A DNA stretch of 64,000 nt from Hydrogenophilales bacterium 16-64-40 (GTDB lineage Bacteria > Pseudomonadota > Gammaproteobacteria > Burkholderiales > Thiobacillaceae). A program made the position numbers and the translations under genes. Positions 37,879-47,985 of the stretch are shown one piece after another. Positions within the stretch are counted from its first letter, which is position 1. Every line of letters starts with the position of its first letter. The notes beneath the pieces are model-generated. The model made no database searches, was not told where the DNA came from, and saw only the letters and a program-made list of their open reading frames with translations. The stretch lies in NCBI GenBank assembly GCA_002256995.1, contig NCGX01000009.1, forward strand, positions 62,001-126,000, given 5' to 3'.

Positions 37879-38496
37879 TCAGGGGGTCTGCGAAAGCAGA
37901 TCGTGGATCATGCGCCGGAACACCTGCACCACGGCAGCCTGATCGAGATCCGGGTTGCGGATGGTGCGGATCCGCAGGCCCTCGAACATGGCGGCGAGGG
38001 CTTCCACCATGCCGGCGATGGTGGCTTCGCTGTCCTGGTGACCGGCTGCCTGGCGCTGGGTGCGGATGGTGTCGGCGAGGCTGCCACGGCATGCCCGGTC
38101 GGCGGCGCGAACGATTTCTGCGATATGGGGGTTGCGTGCCGCTTCGGCGACGATCTCCAGCTGGAGGCCGGCGCTGCTCGGGTCGAGGTTGTGTTCAACG
38201 CCCTCGATGGCGCGCTCGACCATCGCGTCCTTGACGTCGCTCGCCGAGCGCAATTCGGTGGTCAGCGTCAGCGAGCGCTCCAGATCCTGGGCGACGATGT
38301 CGGCAATGATCGCTTCCTTGTTCTCGAAGTAGTGATAGATGTGGCCGGTGCTCATGCCGGCCGCTTTCGAAATCTGCGCGATGCTGGTGCCGTGGAATCC
38401 GTGCTGGCGGAAGCAGTCCGCCGCCGCAGCGCGGATCTGGGCACGCCGCGTTTCGGCGCGCGAGGCTTCGGACGGGTGGTCGAGTGTGACTGACAT
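37879..38496 (-). CDS. TetR-family repressor of the RND operon
   Basis: 205 residues. N-terminal HTH (RAAAADCFRQHGFHGTSIAQI, AGMSTGHIYHYFENKEAI) and a ligand domain. Divergent from the efflux operon at 38669, the usual AcrR/BepR-type layout. It probably represses both itself and the pump through the palindrome at 38550. AGGAAAG precedes the ATG. Confidence 0.9.
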   Translation of the reverse strand: MSVTLDHPSEASRAETRRAQIRAAAADCFRQHGFHGTSIAQISKAAGMSTGHIYHYFENKEAIIADIVAQDLERSLTLTTELRSASDVKDAMVERAIEGVEHNLDPSSAGLQLEIVAEAARNPHIAEIVRAADRACRGSLADTIRTQRQAAGHQDSEATIAGMVEALAAMFEGLRIRTIRNPDLDQAAVVQVFRRMIHDLLSQTP

Positions 38497-38549
38497 GCTT
38501 TCCTCCGGTCAGGGTCTGCAAATCTTGCGCTTAAACCAATTCTAATATA

Positions 38550-38571
38550 GATTGAACGTTCATTCTATAAT
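38550..38571. promoter_or_regulatory. Operator palindrome and -10 box between tetR and RND genes
   Basis: GATTGAACGTTCATTC (38550-38565) is a 16-bp palindrome with one mismatched pair; the core TGAACGTTCA is perfect. TATAAT (38566-38571) abuts it on the plus strand. Likely site of the TetR protein (inference). Confidence 0.65.
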
Positions 38572-38668
38572 GCTTGTTCGAAATTTGCGGTCCCCAGTCC
38601 GAATGGACTGGGGCATCCCGTTCAATTTCACCCGCTTAATTTACCTGCGCAATTTCAAGAGGCCACCC

Positions 38669-39859
38669 ATGCAGATCCACCGCAAGCTGATGTTCAAACC
38701 CTTAGGCCTCGCGCTGGCGAGCGCCTTTCTGCTTGCCGCATGTGGTGGCAACGAGCAGCAGAACGCGGCGGGCGCGGCGGGGCAGTCCGCGCCTGCCGTC
38801 ACGGTGCTGACGGTGAAGGTCGAGTCGGTGCCGGTTGCGAGCGAGTTGCCCGGGCGCACCGCCCCCTATCTGATTGCCGAATTGCGGCCGCAGGTGACGG
38901 GCATCGTCAAGCAACGCCTGTTCAAGGAGGGCAGCGTGGTCAAGGCCGGCCAGGTGCTGTACCAGATCGACGCGGCCACATATCAGGCGGCCGCCGACAG
39001 CGCCCGCGCCAGCCTCGCACGCGCGGAGGCGAATCTTGACGCGGCGCGACTGAAGGCCGAGCGCTATGCCGAACTGGTGAAAATCGAGGCGGTGAGCAAG
39101 CAGGCCAACGAAGAAGCCGTCGCCGCGATGAAACAGGCGCAGGCCGACGTCGGTTCAGCGAAGGCCGCGCTCGACCGGGCGCGCATCGATCTCAGTTACA
39201 CGCGTGTCGCGTCGCCGATTGCCGGGCGCATCGGCCGCTCGACAGTGACGCCGGGCGCGCTGGTCACCGCGAACCAGGTGGCGGCACTCGCCACCGTGCA
39301 GCAGCTCGATCCAATCTATGTCGACCTGACGCAATCCAGCACCGAGCTGTTGCACATGAAGCGCGACCTCGAATCCGGCAAGCTGCAGCGCGTTAGCGGC
39401 AACGCCGTGCCGGTGCAACTGGTGCTGGAAGACGGCAGCCTCTACGGTGCCGCAGGCAAGCTGGCATTCTCGGAAGTGACGGTCGACCAGGCCACCGGCA
39501 GCGTCACCCTGCGCGCGGTGTTCCCCAACCCCAAGGGCGAGCTGTTGCCCGGCATGTATGTGCGCGCGCGGCTGGCGCAGGGCGTGCAGGACAATGCCAT
39601 CCGGGTGCCGCACGCGGCCGTGAGCCGCGACCCGAAAGGCAATGCGACCGTCATGCTGGTCAATGCCGAAAGCAAGGTTGAACCGCGCGTCGTCAAGACG
39701 GCGCAGTCGCTCGGCGACCAGTGGGTGGTGACCGAGGGCCTGGCCGCCGGCGACCGCGTCATCGTGGAAGGCCTGCAGCGGGTGAGGCCGGGTGCGCCGG
39801 TGCAGGTGCAGGTGCAGGATGCAGCAGCGGCAAGTCCCGCAGCCGCCCCAGCGAAGTGA
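38669..39859 (+). CDS. RND efflux periplasmic adaptor (AcrA-like lipoprotein)
   Basis: 396 residues. Lipobox LLAACGG, barrel-sandwich part (GIVKQRLFKEGSVVKAGQVLYQID), helical hairpin and beta-barrel (VASPIAGRIGRSTVTPGALV). It links the inner pump to the outer channel. AAGAGG precedes the ATG. Followed by the pump gene after 11 bases. Confidence 0.93.
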   Translation: MQIHRKLMFKPLGLALASAFLLAACGGNEQQNAAGAAGQSAPAVTVLTVKVESVPVASELPGRTAPYLIAELRPQVTGIVKQRLFKEGSVVKAGQVLYQIDAATYQAAADSARASLARAEANLDAARLKAERYAELVKIEAVSKQANEEAVAAMKQAQADVGSAKAALDRARIDLSYTRVASPIAGRIGRSTVTPGALVTANQVAALATVQQLDPIYVDLTQSSTELLHMKRDLESGKLQRVSGNAVPVQLVLEDGSLYGAAGKLAFSEVTVDQATGSVTLRAVFPNPKGELLPGMYVRARLAQGVQDNAIRVPHAAVSRDPKGNATVMLVNAESKVEPRVVKTAQSLGDQWVVTEGLAAGDRVIVEGLQRVRPGAPVQVQVQDAAAASPAAAPAK

Positions 39860-39870
39860 GGTAAGCGACC

Positions 39871-42800
39871 ATGGCCAATTTCTTCATCGACCGCCCCATC
39901 TTTGCCTGGGTCATCGCCATCATCATCATGCTGGCGGGGGCGCTGTCCATCCTCGGCCTGCCGATATCGCAATATCCCGCCATCGCCCCGCCCGCGATCG
40001 CCATCAGCGCCAGCTATCCCGGCGCGTCGGCAAAGGCGGTGGAAGACTCGGTGACGCAGGTCATCGAGCAGAAGATGACCGGCCTCGACGGCCTGCTCTA
40101 CATGAACTCGGCGAGCGATGCCTACGGCCGCACCTCGGTGACGCTCACCTTCAGCGCCGACACCGACCCCGACATCGCCCAGGTGCAGGTGCAGAACAAG
40201 CTGCAGACCGCGCTGCCCTTGCTGCCGCAGGCGGTACAGCAGCAGGGCGTGCAGGTGGCGAAGTCGGCCCGCAACTTCCTCATGGTGATCGGTTTCGTCT
40301 CGGCGGATGGCAATCAGACCGCCAACGACCTGTCCGATTTTGTCGTGTCCAGCGTGCAGGATTCGCTGTCGCGCGTCACCGGCGTCGGCGAGGTGCAGGT
40401 GTTCGGCGCGCAGTACGCGATGCGGGTGTGGCTCGACCCGGCCCGGCTGACCAGCTTCAGGCTCACCCCGGCCGACGTCAAGGCCGCGATCCAGGCGCAG
40501 AACACGCAGGTGTCGGCCGGCCAGCTCGGTGGCACGCCGGCCATGCCCGGCCAGGGCTTCAGCGCGACGATCACCGCGCAGAGCCGCCTGCAGAGCGTGG
40601 AGGAATTCAATGCCATCCTGCTGCGCACCTCGGCGCAGGGGGGCGAGGTGCGCCTCAAGGACGTCGCCCGCGTCGAGATCGGCGCCGAGAACTACGGCAC
40701 GGTTGCGCGCTTCAACGGCCAGCCCGCCGCGGGCGTCGGCATCAAGCTCGCCGCCGGCGCCAATGCGCTGGAAACCGCCGATGCGGTGCGCGCCAAGCTC
40801 GCCGAACTGCAGCCCTATTTTCCTGCCGGGGTGGAATCGGTGGTGCCTTACGACACCACGCCCTTCGTCCGGATTTCGATCAAGTCGGTGGTCATGACGC
40901 TGATCGAAGCCGTCGCGCTGGTGTTTCTGGTGATGTTCCTGTTCCTGCAGAACCTGCGCGCCACCCTCATTCCCACCATCGCGATCCCGGTGGTGCTGCT
41001 CGGCACCTTCGGCGTGATGGCGGCGTTCGGCTTCTCGATCAACACCCTGACCATGTTCGGCATCGTGCTGGCGATCGGGCTGTTGGTGGACGACGCCATC
41101 GTGGTGGTGGAAAACGTCGAGCGCGTGATGAGCGAGGAGGGCCTGTCGCCGAAGGCGGCGACCAAGAAATCGATGCGCCAGATCACCGGCGCGCTGGTCG
41201 GCATCGGCCTGGTGCTGTCGGCGGTGTTCGTGCCGATGGCCTTCTTCGGCGGCTCCACCGGCGTGATCTACCGTCAGTTCTCGATCACCATTGTCTCGGC
41301 GATGGCACTGTCTGTGCTGGTGGCAATCGTGTTCACCCCGGCCTTGTGCGCCACCCTGCTGAAGCCGGTGGAAAAGGGCCACGGCCACGGCGAAGGCCGT
41401 TTTCTGGGGGGCTTCTTCAGCTGGTTCAACCGCACGTTCGCACGCAACACGCAGCGCTATGAATCGGCGGTGGGCGGCATCCTGAAGCGCAGCGTGCGTT
41501 ATCTCGCCATCTATCTGGCGATCATCGCAGTGCTCGTCCTGCTGTTCGCACGCATGCCCACGTCTTTCCTGCCGGAAGAGGATCAGGGCATCATGTTCAA
41601 TCAGGTCATGCTGCCCGCCGGCGCCACCCAGGAACGCACGCTGGAGGTGCTGAAGAAGGTCGAGCGCCATTACCTGGAAAACGAAAAGGACACCGTGCGC
41701 GCGGTGTTCACCGTGGCCGGCTTCAGCTTCGGCGGCAGCGGCCAGAACATGGGCATCGGCTTCGTCAACCTGAAGCACTGGGACGAACGCCACGCGGCCG
41801 GCATGGACGTGAAATCGGTGGCGGGGCGCGCGATGGGCGCGTTCTCGCAGATCCGCGAGGCGATGGTGTTCGCCTTCGTGCCGCCGGCGGTGATCGAGCT
41901 CGGCACCTCGAGCGGTTTCAACGTGCAGCTGCAGGATCGTTCCGGCCTCGGTCACGAGGCCTTGATCGCCGCACGCAACCAGTTCCTCGGCATGGCGGCG
42001 CAGGACGCGCGCCTGGTGGGGGTGCGCCCCAACGGCCAGGACGACACGCCCGAGTTTCAGCTCGACATCGACCATGCCAAGGCGGGTGCGCTCGGCGTGA
42101 CAGTGGCCGACATCAACGACACGCTGTCCACCGCCTGGGGCGGCACCTACGTCAACGACTTCATCGACCGCGGCCGCATCAAGAAGGTGTATCTGCAGGC
42201 CGACGCCAGCGCGCGCATGACGCCGGAAGATCTCGGCAAATGGTATGTGCGCAACCAGGCCGGCGAGATGGTGCCGTTCTCCGCCTTCACCCAGGCCAAA
42301 TGGAGCTACGGTTCGCCCCGCCTCGAGCGCTACAACGGGCAGTCCTCGGTCGAGCTGCTCGGCCAGGCCGCGCCGGGCCTGTCGTCGGGCGAGGCGATGG
42401 AGGCGGTGGAAGACATCATGGCCCAGCTGCCGCCCGGCATCGGCTACGAGTGGACCGGCACCTCCCTGGAGGAACGCCGCAGCGGTTCGCAGGCACCGGC
42501 GCTGTATGCGCTGTCGCTGCTGGTGGTGTTCCTCTGCCTGGCCGCGCTGTATGAAAGCTGGTCGGTGCCGTTTGCGGTGATGCTGGTGGTGCCGCTCGGT
42601 GTGGTCGGCGCGCTGCTGGCCGCCACCGGGCGCGGGCTGTCGAACGACATCTACTTCCAGGTCGGATTGCTCGCCATCATCGGCCTGTCGTCGAAGAATG
42701 CCATCCTGATCGTCGAATTCGCCAAGGCGGAAATGGACGCCGGCAAGGATCTCGTCACCGCTACCCTGGACGCCGTGCGCATGCGCCTGCGCCCGATCCT

Positions 42801-43032
42801 GATGACCTCGCTTGCGTTCGGCCTTGGCGTGCTGCCGCTGGCGCTCGCCACCGGCGCCGGCTCCGGCAGCCAGAACGCGATTGGCACCGGGGTGCTGGGC
42901 GGCACCCTTGCCGCCACCGCACTCGGCATCTTCTTCGTGCCGCTGTTCTACGTGGTGATCAAGCGCATATTCAAGGACAAGCCGCAGGCGGATAGCGCGT
43001 CCCCCGTTCCGGTTCCGCAGGAGATCAAATGA
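39871..43032 (+). CDS. RND multidrug efflux pump, HAE-1 type (AcrB-like)
   Basis: 1053 residues, inner membrane. Twelve TM helices with large periplasmic loops. Proton-relay Asp pair in [35 protein letters not shown] start is typical. Complete length. It overlaps the outer-membrane gene by 4 bases. Exports hydrophobic drugs in relatives; substrate here unknown. Confidence 0.95.
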   Translation: MANFFIDRPIFAWVIAIIIMLAGALSILGLPISQYPAIAPPAIAISASYPGASAKAVEDSVTQVIEQKMTGLDGLLYMNSASDAYGRTSVTLTFSADTDPDIAQVQVQNKLQTALPLLPQAVQQQGVQVAKSARNFLMVIGFVSADGNQTANDLSDFVVSSVQDSLSRVTGVGEVQVFGAQYAMRVWLDPARLTSFRLTPADVKAAIQAQNTQVSAGQLGGTPAMPGQGFSATITAQSRLQSVEEFNAILLRTSAQGGEVRLKDVARVEIGAENYGTVARFNGQPAAGVGIKLAAGANALETADAVRAKLAELQPYFPAGVESVVPYDTTPFVRISIKSVVMTLIEAVALVFLVMFLFLQNLRATLIPTIAIPVVLLGTFGVMAAFGFSINTLTMFGIVLAIGLLVDDAIVVVENVERVMSEEGLSPKAATKKSMRQITGALVGIGLVLSAVFVPMAFFGGSTGVIYRQFSITIVSAMALSVLVAIVFTPALCATLLKPVEKGHGHGEGRFLGGFFSWFNRTFARNTQRYESAVGGILKRSVRYLAIYLAIIAVLVLLFARMPTSFLPEEDQGIMFNQVMLPAGATQERTLEVLKKVERHYLENEKDTVRAVFTVAGFSFGGSGQNMGIGFVNLKHWDERHAAGMDVKSVAGRAMGAFSQIREAMVFAFVPPAVIELGTSSGFNVQLQDRSGLGHEALIAARNQFLGMAAQDARLVGVRPNGQDDTPEFQLDIDHAKAGALGVTVADINDTLSTAWGGTYVNDFIDRGRIKKVYLQADASARMTPEDLGKWYVRNQAGEMVPFSAFTQAKWSYGSPRLERYNGQSSVELLGQAAPGLSSGEAMEAVEDIMAQLPPGIGYEWTGTSLEERRSGSQAPALYALSLLVVFLCLAALYESWSVPFAVMLVVPLGVVGALLAATGRGLSNDIYFQVGLLAIIGLSSKNAILIVEFAKAEMDAGKDLVTATLDAVRMRLRPILMTSLAFGLGVLPLALATGAGSGSQNAIGTGVLGGTLAATALGIFFVPLFYVVIKRIFKDKPQADSASPVPVPQEIK

Positions 43033-44438
43033 TGAGCAAGCTCCGCACCCTGAGCGTCGTGCTCGCCGCCACCCTGACTGGCGCCTGCACGATGATCCCG
43101 GAGTACCAGCGCCCCGCGGCGCCGGTTCCGGCTACGTTCCCGTATGCGGCGCCGACCGAGTCCCCGGCGGCGTTGCCGCCGGCTGACGCCATCGCCTGGC
43201 GCGATTATTTCGCCGATGCGCGCCTGCGCGAGGTGATCGCGCTGGCGCTGGTCAACAACCGCGACCTGCGCGTCGCCGCACTCAACATCGAGAAGGCGCG
43301 CGCGCAGTACCGCATCCAGCGCGCCGACCTGTTCCCCGCCATCGGTGCGACCGCCAGCCAGACGGTACAGCGCCTGCCGGGCGAGTTGACCCGCAGCGGC
43401 GAGGCCGAGACCAGCCGCCAGTACAGCGCCACCGTGGGCATGTCCGCCTATGAGCTGGATTTCTTCGGCCGCGTCCGCAGCCTCAATGCTGAGGCGCTTG
43501 AAACCTATCTCGGCACCGAGGAGGCGCGTCGCAGCGCGCAGATCAGCCTGGTGGCCGAAGTCGCCAACGCCTGGCTGACGCGCGCGGCCGACCGCGAGCG
43601 GCTGGCGCTGGCGCGCAGCACCTTCGAGACGCGGCAGCAGTCCCACGAGCTGACCCGCCGCCTGTTCGAAGCCGGTGCGGTGTCGGCGCTCGACCTGCAC
43701 CAGGCGCAGACGCTGCTGGAAAGCGCCCGCGCCGACGCCGCCCGCTACCGCAGCTTCGTCGCGCAGGACGAGAACGCACTCGCGCTCGTCGTCGGCGCCC
43801 CGTTGCCGGCCGAACTGCTGCCCGACAGGCTGCCCGACACCGCGAGCGCGGTGGCCGAACTGCCCGCCGGCGTGCCCTCCGAAGTGCTGGCGCGCCGCCC
43901 CGACATCCTGCAGGCCGAGCGTTCGCTGCGTGCCGCCAACGCCAACATCGGTGCGGCGCGCGCAGCGTTCTTCCCGAGCATCTCGCTCACCGCCGCAGCC
44001 GGCACCGCGAGCAGCACGCTGGGCGGCCTGTTCGACGGCGGGTCCGGCATCTGGAGCTTCATGCCGCAGATCCGCATCCCGATCTTCGAGGCCGGCCGCT
44101 TGCGTGCGAGTCTGGACGTGGCCGAGGTGCAGCGCGACATCAACGTCGCCCAGTACGAGAAAGCCATCCAGAGCGCCTTCCGCGAGGTGGCCGATGCGCT
44201 CGCGGAGCGTGCCACCCTCACTGAGCAGCTTGACGCGAGGCGCGCGCTGGTCGACGCTACCGCAGCAGGCTTCCGCCTGTCGGAAGCGCGCTACAAGGGC
44301 GGTGTGGACAGCTTTCTCGGCCTGCTCGACGCTCAGCGCACGCTCTATGGCGCCGAACTGGATCTGATCGGCGTGCGCCTGTCAGCTGCCGCCAATGGCG
44401 TAACGCTTTACAAGGCGCTCGGCGGCGGCTGGCAGTAA
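43029..44438 (+). CDS. RND outer-membrane channel lipoprotein (OprM/NodT type)
   Basis: 469 residues. Lipobox [19 protein letters not shown] near the N-terminus, and TolC-fold repeats ([30 protein letters not shown]-like [14 protein letters not shown]). Third gene of the pump operon. Two adjacent ATG codons at 43029 and 43032 are possible starts. Confidence 0.93.
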   Translation: MMSKLRTLSVVLAATLTGACTMIPEYQRPAAPVPATFPYAAPTESPAALPPADAIAWRDYFADARLREVIALALVNNRDLRVAALNIEKARAQYRIQRADLFPAIGATASQTVQRLPGELTRSGEAETSRQYSATVGMSAYELDFFGRVRSLNAEALETYLGTEEARRSAQISLVAEVANAWLTRAADRERLALARSTFETRQQSHELTRRLFEAGAVSALDLHQAQTLLESARADAARYRSFVAQDENALALVVGAPLPAELLPDRLPDTASAVAELPAGVPSEVLARRPDILQAERSLRAANANIGAARAAFFPSISLTAAAGTASSTLGGLFDGGSGIWSFMPQIRIPIFEAGRLRASLDVAEVQRDINVAQYEKAIQSAFREVADALAERATLTEQLDARRALVDATAAGFRLSEARYKGGVDSFLGLLDAQRTLYGAELDLIGVRLSAAANGVTLYKALGGGWQ

Positions 44439-44531
44439 GGGCGGGTGCCTGAGTCATGACGGGCCGCGAGCCGCGAGTGTGCGTCGCCGGCTGCAGCCAT
44501 TGCTTGCGTGCTGTGCTGAAAGGAGGTCGAC

Positions 44532-45341
44532 ATGAAACGGCTGCCCACCTATTTTCTCTCCCACGGCGGCGGCCCGTGGCCTTATCTCACGGGCGCATTC
44601 CGCGAGCACTATCGTCCGCTCGAGGCGTCGCTGCAGGCGCTGGCGCGTGAACTGGGCAGCAAGCCCCGTGCAGTCTTGATGGTGTCGGGCCACTGGGAGG
44701 CAAGTGCGTTCACCGTGATGGCGAACCGGCACCCGCCCATGGTCTACGACTACAGCGGTTTTCCGGAGCACACCTACCATGTGCAATACGGCGCCCCAGG
44801 GTCGCCCGAACTGGCCGCCCGGGTGAAACATCTGCTCGAAGCGGCGGGCATCGAGGTCCGCCTCGACGCGCACCGCGGCTTCGACCACGGCTGCTTCGCC
44901 CCGATGGCCGTGCTGTATCCCGAAGCCGACGTCCCGGTCATCCAGCTGTCGTTGCAGACAGGCTACGACCCGCAAGCGCACCTCGCGCTGGGGCGGGCGC
45001 TTGCACCTGTGCGCGACGAAGGCGTGTTGATCATCGGAAGCGGCCTCAGCTATCACAATTTGCAGGCGTTCGGCCCACCGGCCAAGGAGGCATCGGAGGC
45101 GTTCGATGCCTGGTTGCAGGAGACGCTCGTAGACTCACCGCCAGCAGCGCGTACCCAGCGCCTGCTGCAGTGGGAGGAGGCGCCCTCGGCCCGGCGTGCC
45201 CATCCGCAGGCGGACCATCTGATTCCACTGATGGTCGCTGTCGGCGCAGCCGAGGATGAAGCTGCCGTCTGCGTTTACCACGAGCAGGACTTCTTCGGCG
45301 GGGTGACGGCCTCGAGCTTCCGCTTCGGGCAGGCGGGATAA
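44532..45341 (+). CDS. DODA-type extradiol ring-cleavage dioxygenase
   Basis: 269 residues, LigB/class III extradiol family. Metal-ligand and active-site segments: FLSHGGGPW, VSGHWE, GFDHGCFAP and GSGLSYHN. E. coli YgiD (4,5-DOPA dioxygenase) is a relative. The natural substrate is unknown. GGAGG precedes the ATG. Confidence 0.88.
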   Translation: MKRLPTYFLSHGGGPWPYLTGAFREHYRPLEASLQALARELGSKPRAVLMVSGHWEASAFTVMANRHPPMVYDYSGFPEHTYHVQYGAPGSPELAARVKHLLEAAGIEVRLDAHRGFDHGCFAPMAVLYPEADVPVIQLSLQTGYDPQAHLALGRALAPVRDEGVLIIGSGLSYHNLQAFGPPAKEASEAFDAWLQETLVDSPPAARTQRLLQWEEAPSARRAHPQADHLIPLMVAVGAAEDEAAVCVYHEQDFFGGVTASSFRFGQAG

Positions 45342-45574
45342 GTCTGTAGCGGATTTAAGATCGGCTTGAGCGGCACCCGCGCATGCGAGGCGTCAAATGG
45401 ACTGGAGTGGCCGGACTGGCGGCATGGGGATGATCAAGCGTCGGCGACGAAGATCGCGCGCACTGAATCGCTTGCAGGTGTATAGGTTTGGAGGACTTGC
45501 AGGAGCACCGCCGTGTGCGGCAGCGTCCGATCCGGTCGCTCCGCGTGGCGGGACGACCGGCGCCGGCGACAGAT

Positions 45575-45862
45575 TTACTTCTTCTTGATGCCGTTTACCA
45601 GGCCCTTCAGCGTTGCGCCCGGCTTGAATGCGGGAACCTTGGACGCCTTGATCTTCAGCTCTTCGCCGGTCTTGGGGTTGCGGCCGGTACGGGCAGCGCG
45701 CTTGCGCACCTCGAATGTGCCGAAGCCAACCAGCGTGAGCGAGTCGCCTTTTTTCAGCGTGTTCGAGATGATGTCCAGCAGGCCGGCGACGTTGCGCTCG
45801 GCATCTGCTTTGGTGGACTGGGTATGGGCGGCCAGTGCGTCAATCAGTTCTTTTCTGTTCAT
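45575..45862 (-). CDS. HU-family DNA-binding protein
   Basis: 95 residues. MNRKELIDALAAHTQSTKADAE and the DNA-contact arm GFGTFEVRKRAARTGRNPKTG; ends KGLVNGIKKK. Nucleoid protein; HU versus IHF cannot be separated fully, but HU fits better. Confidence 0.93.
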   Translation of the reverse strand: MNRKELIDALAAHTQSTKADAERNVAGLLDIISNTLKKGDSLTLVGFGTFEVRKRAARTGRNPKTGEELKIKASKVPAFKPGATLKGLVNGIKKK

Positions 45863-46432
45863 GTCTTAAAAGCTCCATTGGTGTTTGAGTGGGAAACCCC
45901 GGTGCCGATTATTGTGGAATACCTCCCCTGCTGGCAATGCCCCAATTTCCGTGCCTGGCGGGCCGGTACCCGATTTGCTCGATGCCAGGAATCGATACAT
46001 TACCCGAATCCCATACCGCGTAGACAATAGGAGATTCGTCTCTCCCCGGGGCAAGCAGCGCAAAGTAATCAGGAATACTTTGCGAATCAGATAGTTATCG
46101 TTTGCCACGAAGGCGCCGCTCAGCCATGTTCTGCAAGCCATAGGGTGCTGCAAGCCGCGTCCCTGCGGGCTTGGCTCCCCATTGGGGCCCCAAACCCTTG
46201 TGCCTGGCCGGGACGGATGCAGGCGGTCCCTCGACTCCATTTCCCGCCGGCATGCGCGGGCGTTGCCTACATCGCCCCCGGAAATTTGGGTTGAACCTGC
46301 CGCTGCGCAAGCCCTGTCTGACGGCCGGACCGACGTCGGCATGCGTTAAACTTCGGCTCTAAAAAAGGCACACGCATCCACCTCGCAGAACCGCAACCGG
46401 CCTTACTGCAAACAACACGAGCACAGCCTGGC
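45863..46432. other. Non-coding stretch between HU and HIT genes
   Basis: 570 bases. HU promoter must lie at the left. A perfect 8-bp hairpin GCAAAGTA/TACTTTGC is at 46060-46083. Open frames exist on both strands but show no ribosome binding site, recognisable domain or good start, so none is called. Confidence 0.5.
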
Positions 46433-46825
46433 ATGACCGCACCCTTCAACAAACCCTGTCCCTTTTGCCACCTCGACCCCATCCGCATCATGGCCGAGGA
46501 CGAACTCACCGTTGTCTATCGCGACGGCTTTCCCGTCTCGCTCGGCCACACCGTCATCATCCCGCGCCGCCATTTCGCCACCCTGTTCGATGCCACCGAA
46601 GCCGAGCAGGCCGCGCTGCTGAAGTCGCTGGCGCAGGCCAAGGCCATCCTCGACAAATACCACCAGCCGGATGGCTACAACATCGGCATCAACCATGGCC
46701 AGGCCGGCGGGCAGAGCGTGCCGCACCTGCATATCCATTTGATCCCCCGCTACCGGGGCGACAAGGAAGACCCGCGCGGCGGCGTGCGCTGGGTGCTGCC
46801 GGACAAGGCGAAGTACTGGGCGTGA
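46433..46825 (+). CDS. HIT-family hydrolase
   Basis: 130 residues. The histidine triad is SVPHLHIHLIPR; N-terminal CPFCHLDPIRI has a CxxC-like pair. Hydrolase or transferase acting on nucleotide phosphoramidates or dinucleoside polyphosphates. Confidence 0.92.
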   Translation: MTAPFNKPCPFCHLDPIRIMAEDELTVVYRDGFPVSLGHTVIIPRRHFATLFDATEAEQAALLKSLAQAKAILDKYHQPDGYNIGINHGQAGGQSVPHLHIHLIPRYRGDKEDPRGGVRWVLPDKAKYWA

Positions 46826-47192
46826 TGTTCGGCTTTGTCCCGAGAGGCAGCGCACGTTCATGTCGGGGGATATTGTGCGCGCAACCCCCAACGACATCCG
46901 AAGCGGGCGCAAACCGTTCCCGCATCCATTCGATGATCTGGTTGGGCTGTATTGCGCGATCTTCCAGCAAGGCTGCCAGCGGGCCTGAATGCAGGGATGC
47001 GGGTGGCCCGCGTTGATTCCTCGTCCGTCAAAAATCCCCTTCTTGCCAGGCCTTCCTGGCCCGGATTCGTAACCGGCGTTACCTGCTTACAAGCTTGACC
47101 GGATTCTCTGGCCCACTTCCCGGTGACCAGGCCTCAATCTTGCATATACCTGCCTGTACAAGCCGTTTGTCGCAAACGCTACAGGAGGATGC
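46826..47192. other. Stretch with possible gene remnant
   Basis: 367 bases. On the minus strand, 46830-47000 reads protein-like (PLAALLEDRAIQPNQIIEW and onward) but with no start and no recognised family; it may be a decayed gene. A GTTTGTCGCAAAC palindrome at 47167-47179 lies just before fmdB. Confidence 0.35.
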
Positions 47193-47426
47193 ATGCCGCT
47201 ATACGACTTTCACTGCAGGGAATGCAACTGTGATTTCGAGTTGCTGGTGCGCGGATCGACCGCTTACGTGTGCCCTGAATGCGGGAGCGCCGAAGTAGAG
47301 AAACAGGTGTCGCTGCCGGCGTCTCCGGGCAAGACCCAGGCGATGCTCGCACGCGCACGCGGTCAGGCCGCCCGCGAAGGTCACTTCAGCAACTATGCTC
47401 CGTCGGAGCGGCCCCGGCGCAAATGA
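47193..47426 (+). CDS. FmdB-type zinc-ribbon protein
   Basis: 77 residues: MPLYDFHCRECNCDFELLV and CPECGSAEVEKQ, two CxxC pairs binding zinc. Small regulatory family of unknown function. AGGAGG precedes the ATG. Confidence 0.85.
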   Translation: MPLYDFHCRECNCDFELLVRGSTAYVCPECGSAEVEKQVSLPASPGKTQAMLARARGQAAREGHFSNYAPSERPRRK

Positions 47427-47458
47427 CAGGCATTCGTCCACGCACGGAATCGCGCTGC

Positions 47459-47484
47459 GGTTTTGTCGCGTTTGCGACAAAACC
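47459..47484. repeat. Perfect inverted repeat after fmdB
   Basis: GGTTTTGTCGC, loop GTTT, GCGACAAAACC: 11-bp perfect stem without a T tail. The core TTTGCGACAAA is the reverse complement of TTTGTCGCAAA seen before fmdB at 47168-47178. It might be an operator of the following operon. Confidence 0.55.
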
Positions 47485-47604
47485 CAACATCACGGGTCGC
47501 ATGAAAAAGCGCGGACTTTCCTGGGGATGCTGCGTGCTTGAAATACTGGGCTATGCCTTTCGTCGCCGCCCCGCGCGCCGAAACGGGTCTCCGGGAAATC
47601 GCTC

Positions 47605-47985
47605 ATGCTGAATGCATCGCTGCTATCGATTATCGAAGAGGCGGGGGTCGCCGTGCTCATCCTGACCGAGGGGCTGGAAAAGGACGCGTTCCTCGCCTCA
47701 CGCCTCACCCGTGCGGAAACCCGGCGTCAGGTAAAGACCCTGAGCGAGAGCGCAGCCAACCTGTCGCCGCAGGCGCAATCCACGCTTGCCGAAGTGGACT
47801 GGGAGGGCTGGCACACCGTCGCGCGGCAACTCGGTGCCGACAAGGATGCGGAACAGGACGCGCTGTGGTTCGCCGTGTGTTCCCTGGTGCCGGCCACGCT
47901 GATGTGGTTGCGGGTCTACCGCACCAACCAGCCGGAGATTTTCGAATGCAAGCCATTGGCTGATGTGGGCGGAGCAAGGCCATGA
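47605..47985 (+). CDS. Hypothetical protein, first gene of 17-gene operon
   Basis: 126 residues. Predicted helical: MLNASLLSIIEEAGVAVLIL at the start, then a charged middle and WFAVCSLVPATLMWLRVY. Not recognised. It overlaps the AAA+ gene by 4 bases (ATGA), so its product probably acts with the ATPase. Confidence 0.7.
   Translation: MLNASLLSIIEEAGVAVLILTEGLEKDAFLASRLTRAETRRQVKTLSESAANLSPQAQSTLAEVDWEGWHTVARQLGADKDAEQDALWFAVCSLVPATLMWLRVYRTNQPEIFECKPLADVGGARP

Noticed and set aside
39442-42075. 877-codon minus-strand frame opposite the RND pump
   Set aside because: Antisense artefact of high-GC codon use; the sense strand encodes a complete AcrB-like protein.
45866-46342. 158-codon minus-strand ORF upstream of HU
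   Set aside because: No domain, odd composition and would overlap the HU promoter region.
46689-46970. Minus-strand ORF between HIT and fmdB
   Set aside because: The called ORF overlaps the HIT gene and lacks a ribosome binding site; only part of it looks protein-like, so at most a remnant.
47520-47540. Possible sigma-54 promoter (GG-N10-GC) before the 17-gene operon
   Set aside because: Only the GG and GC dinucleotides fit; flanking consensus bases are poor, so it is likely chance in GC-rich DNA.
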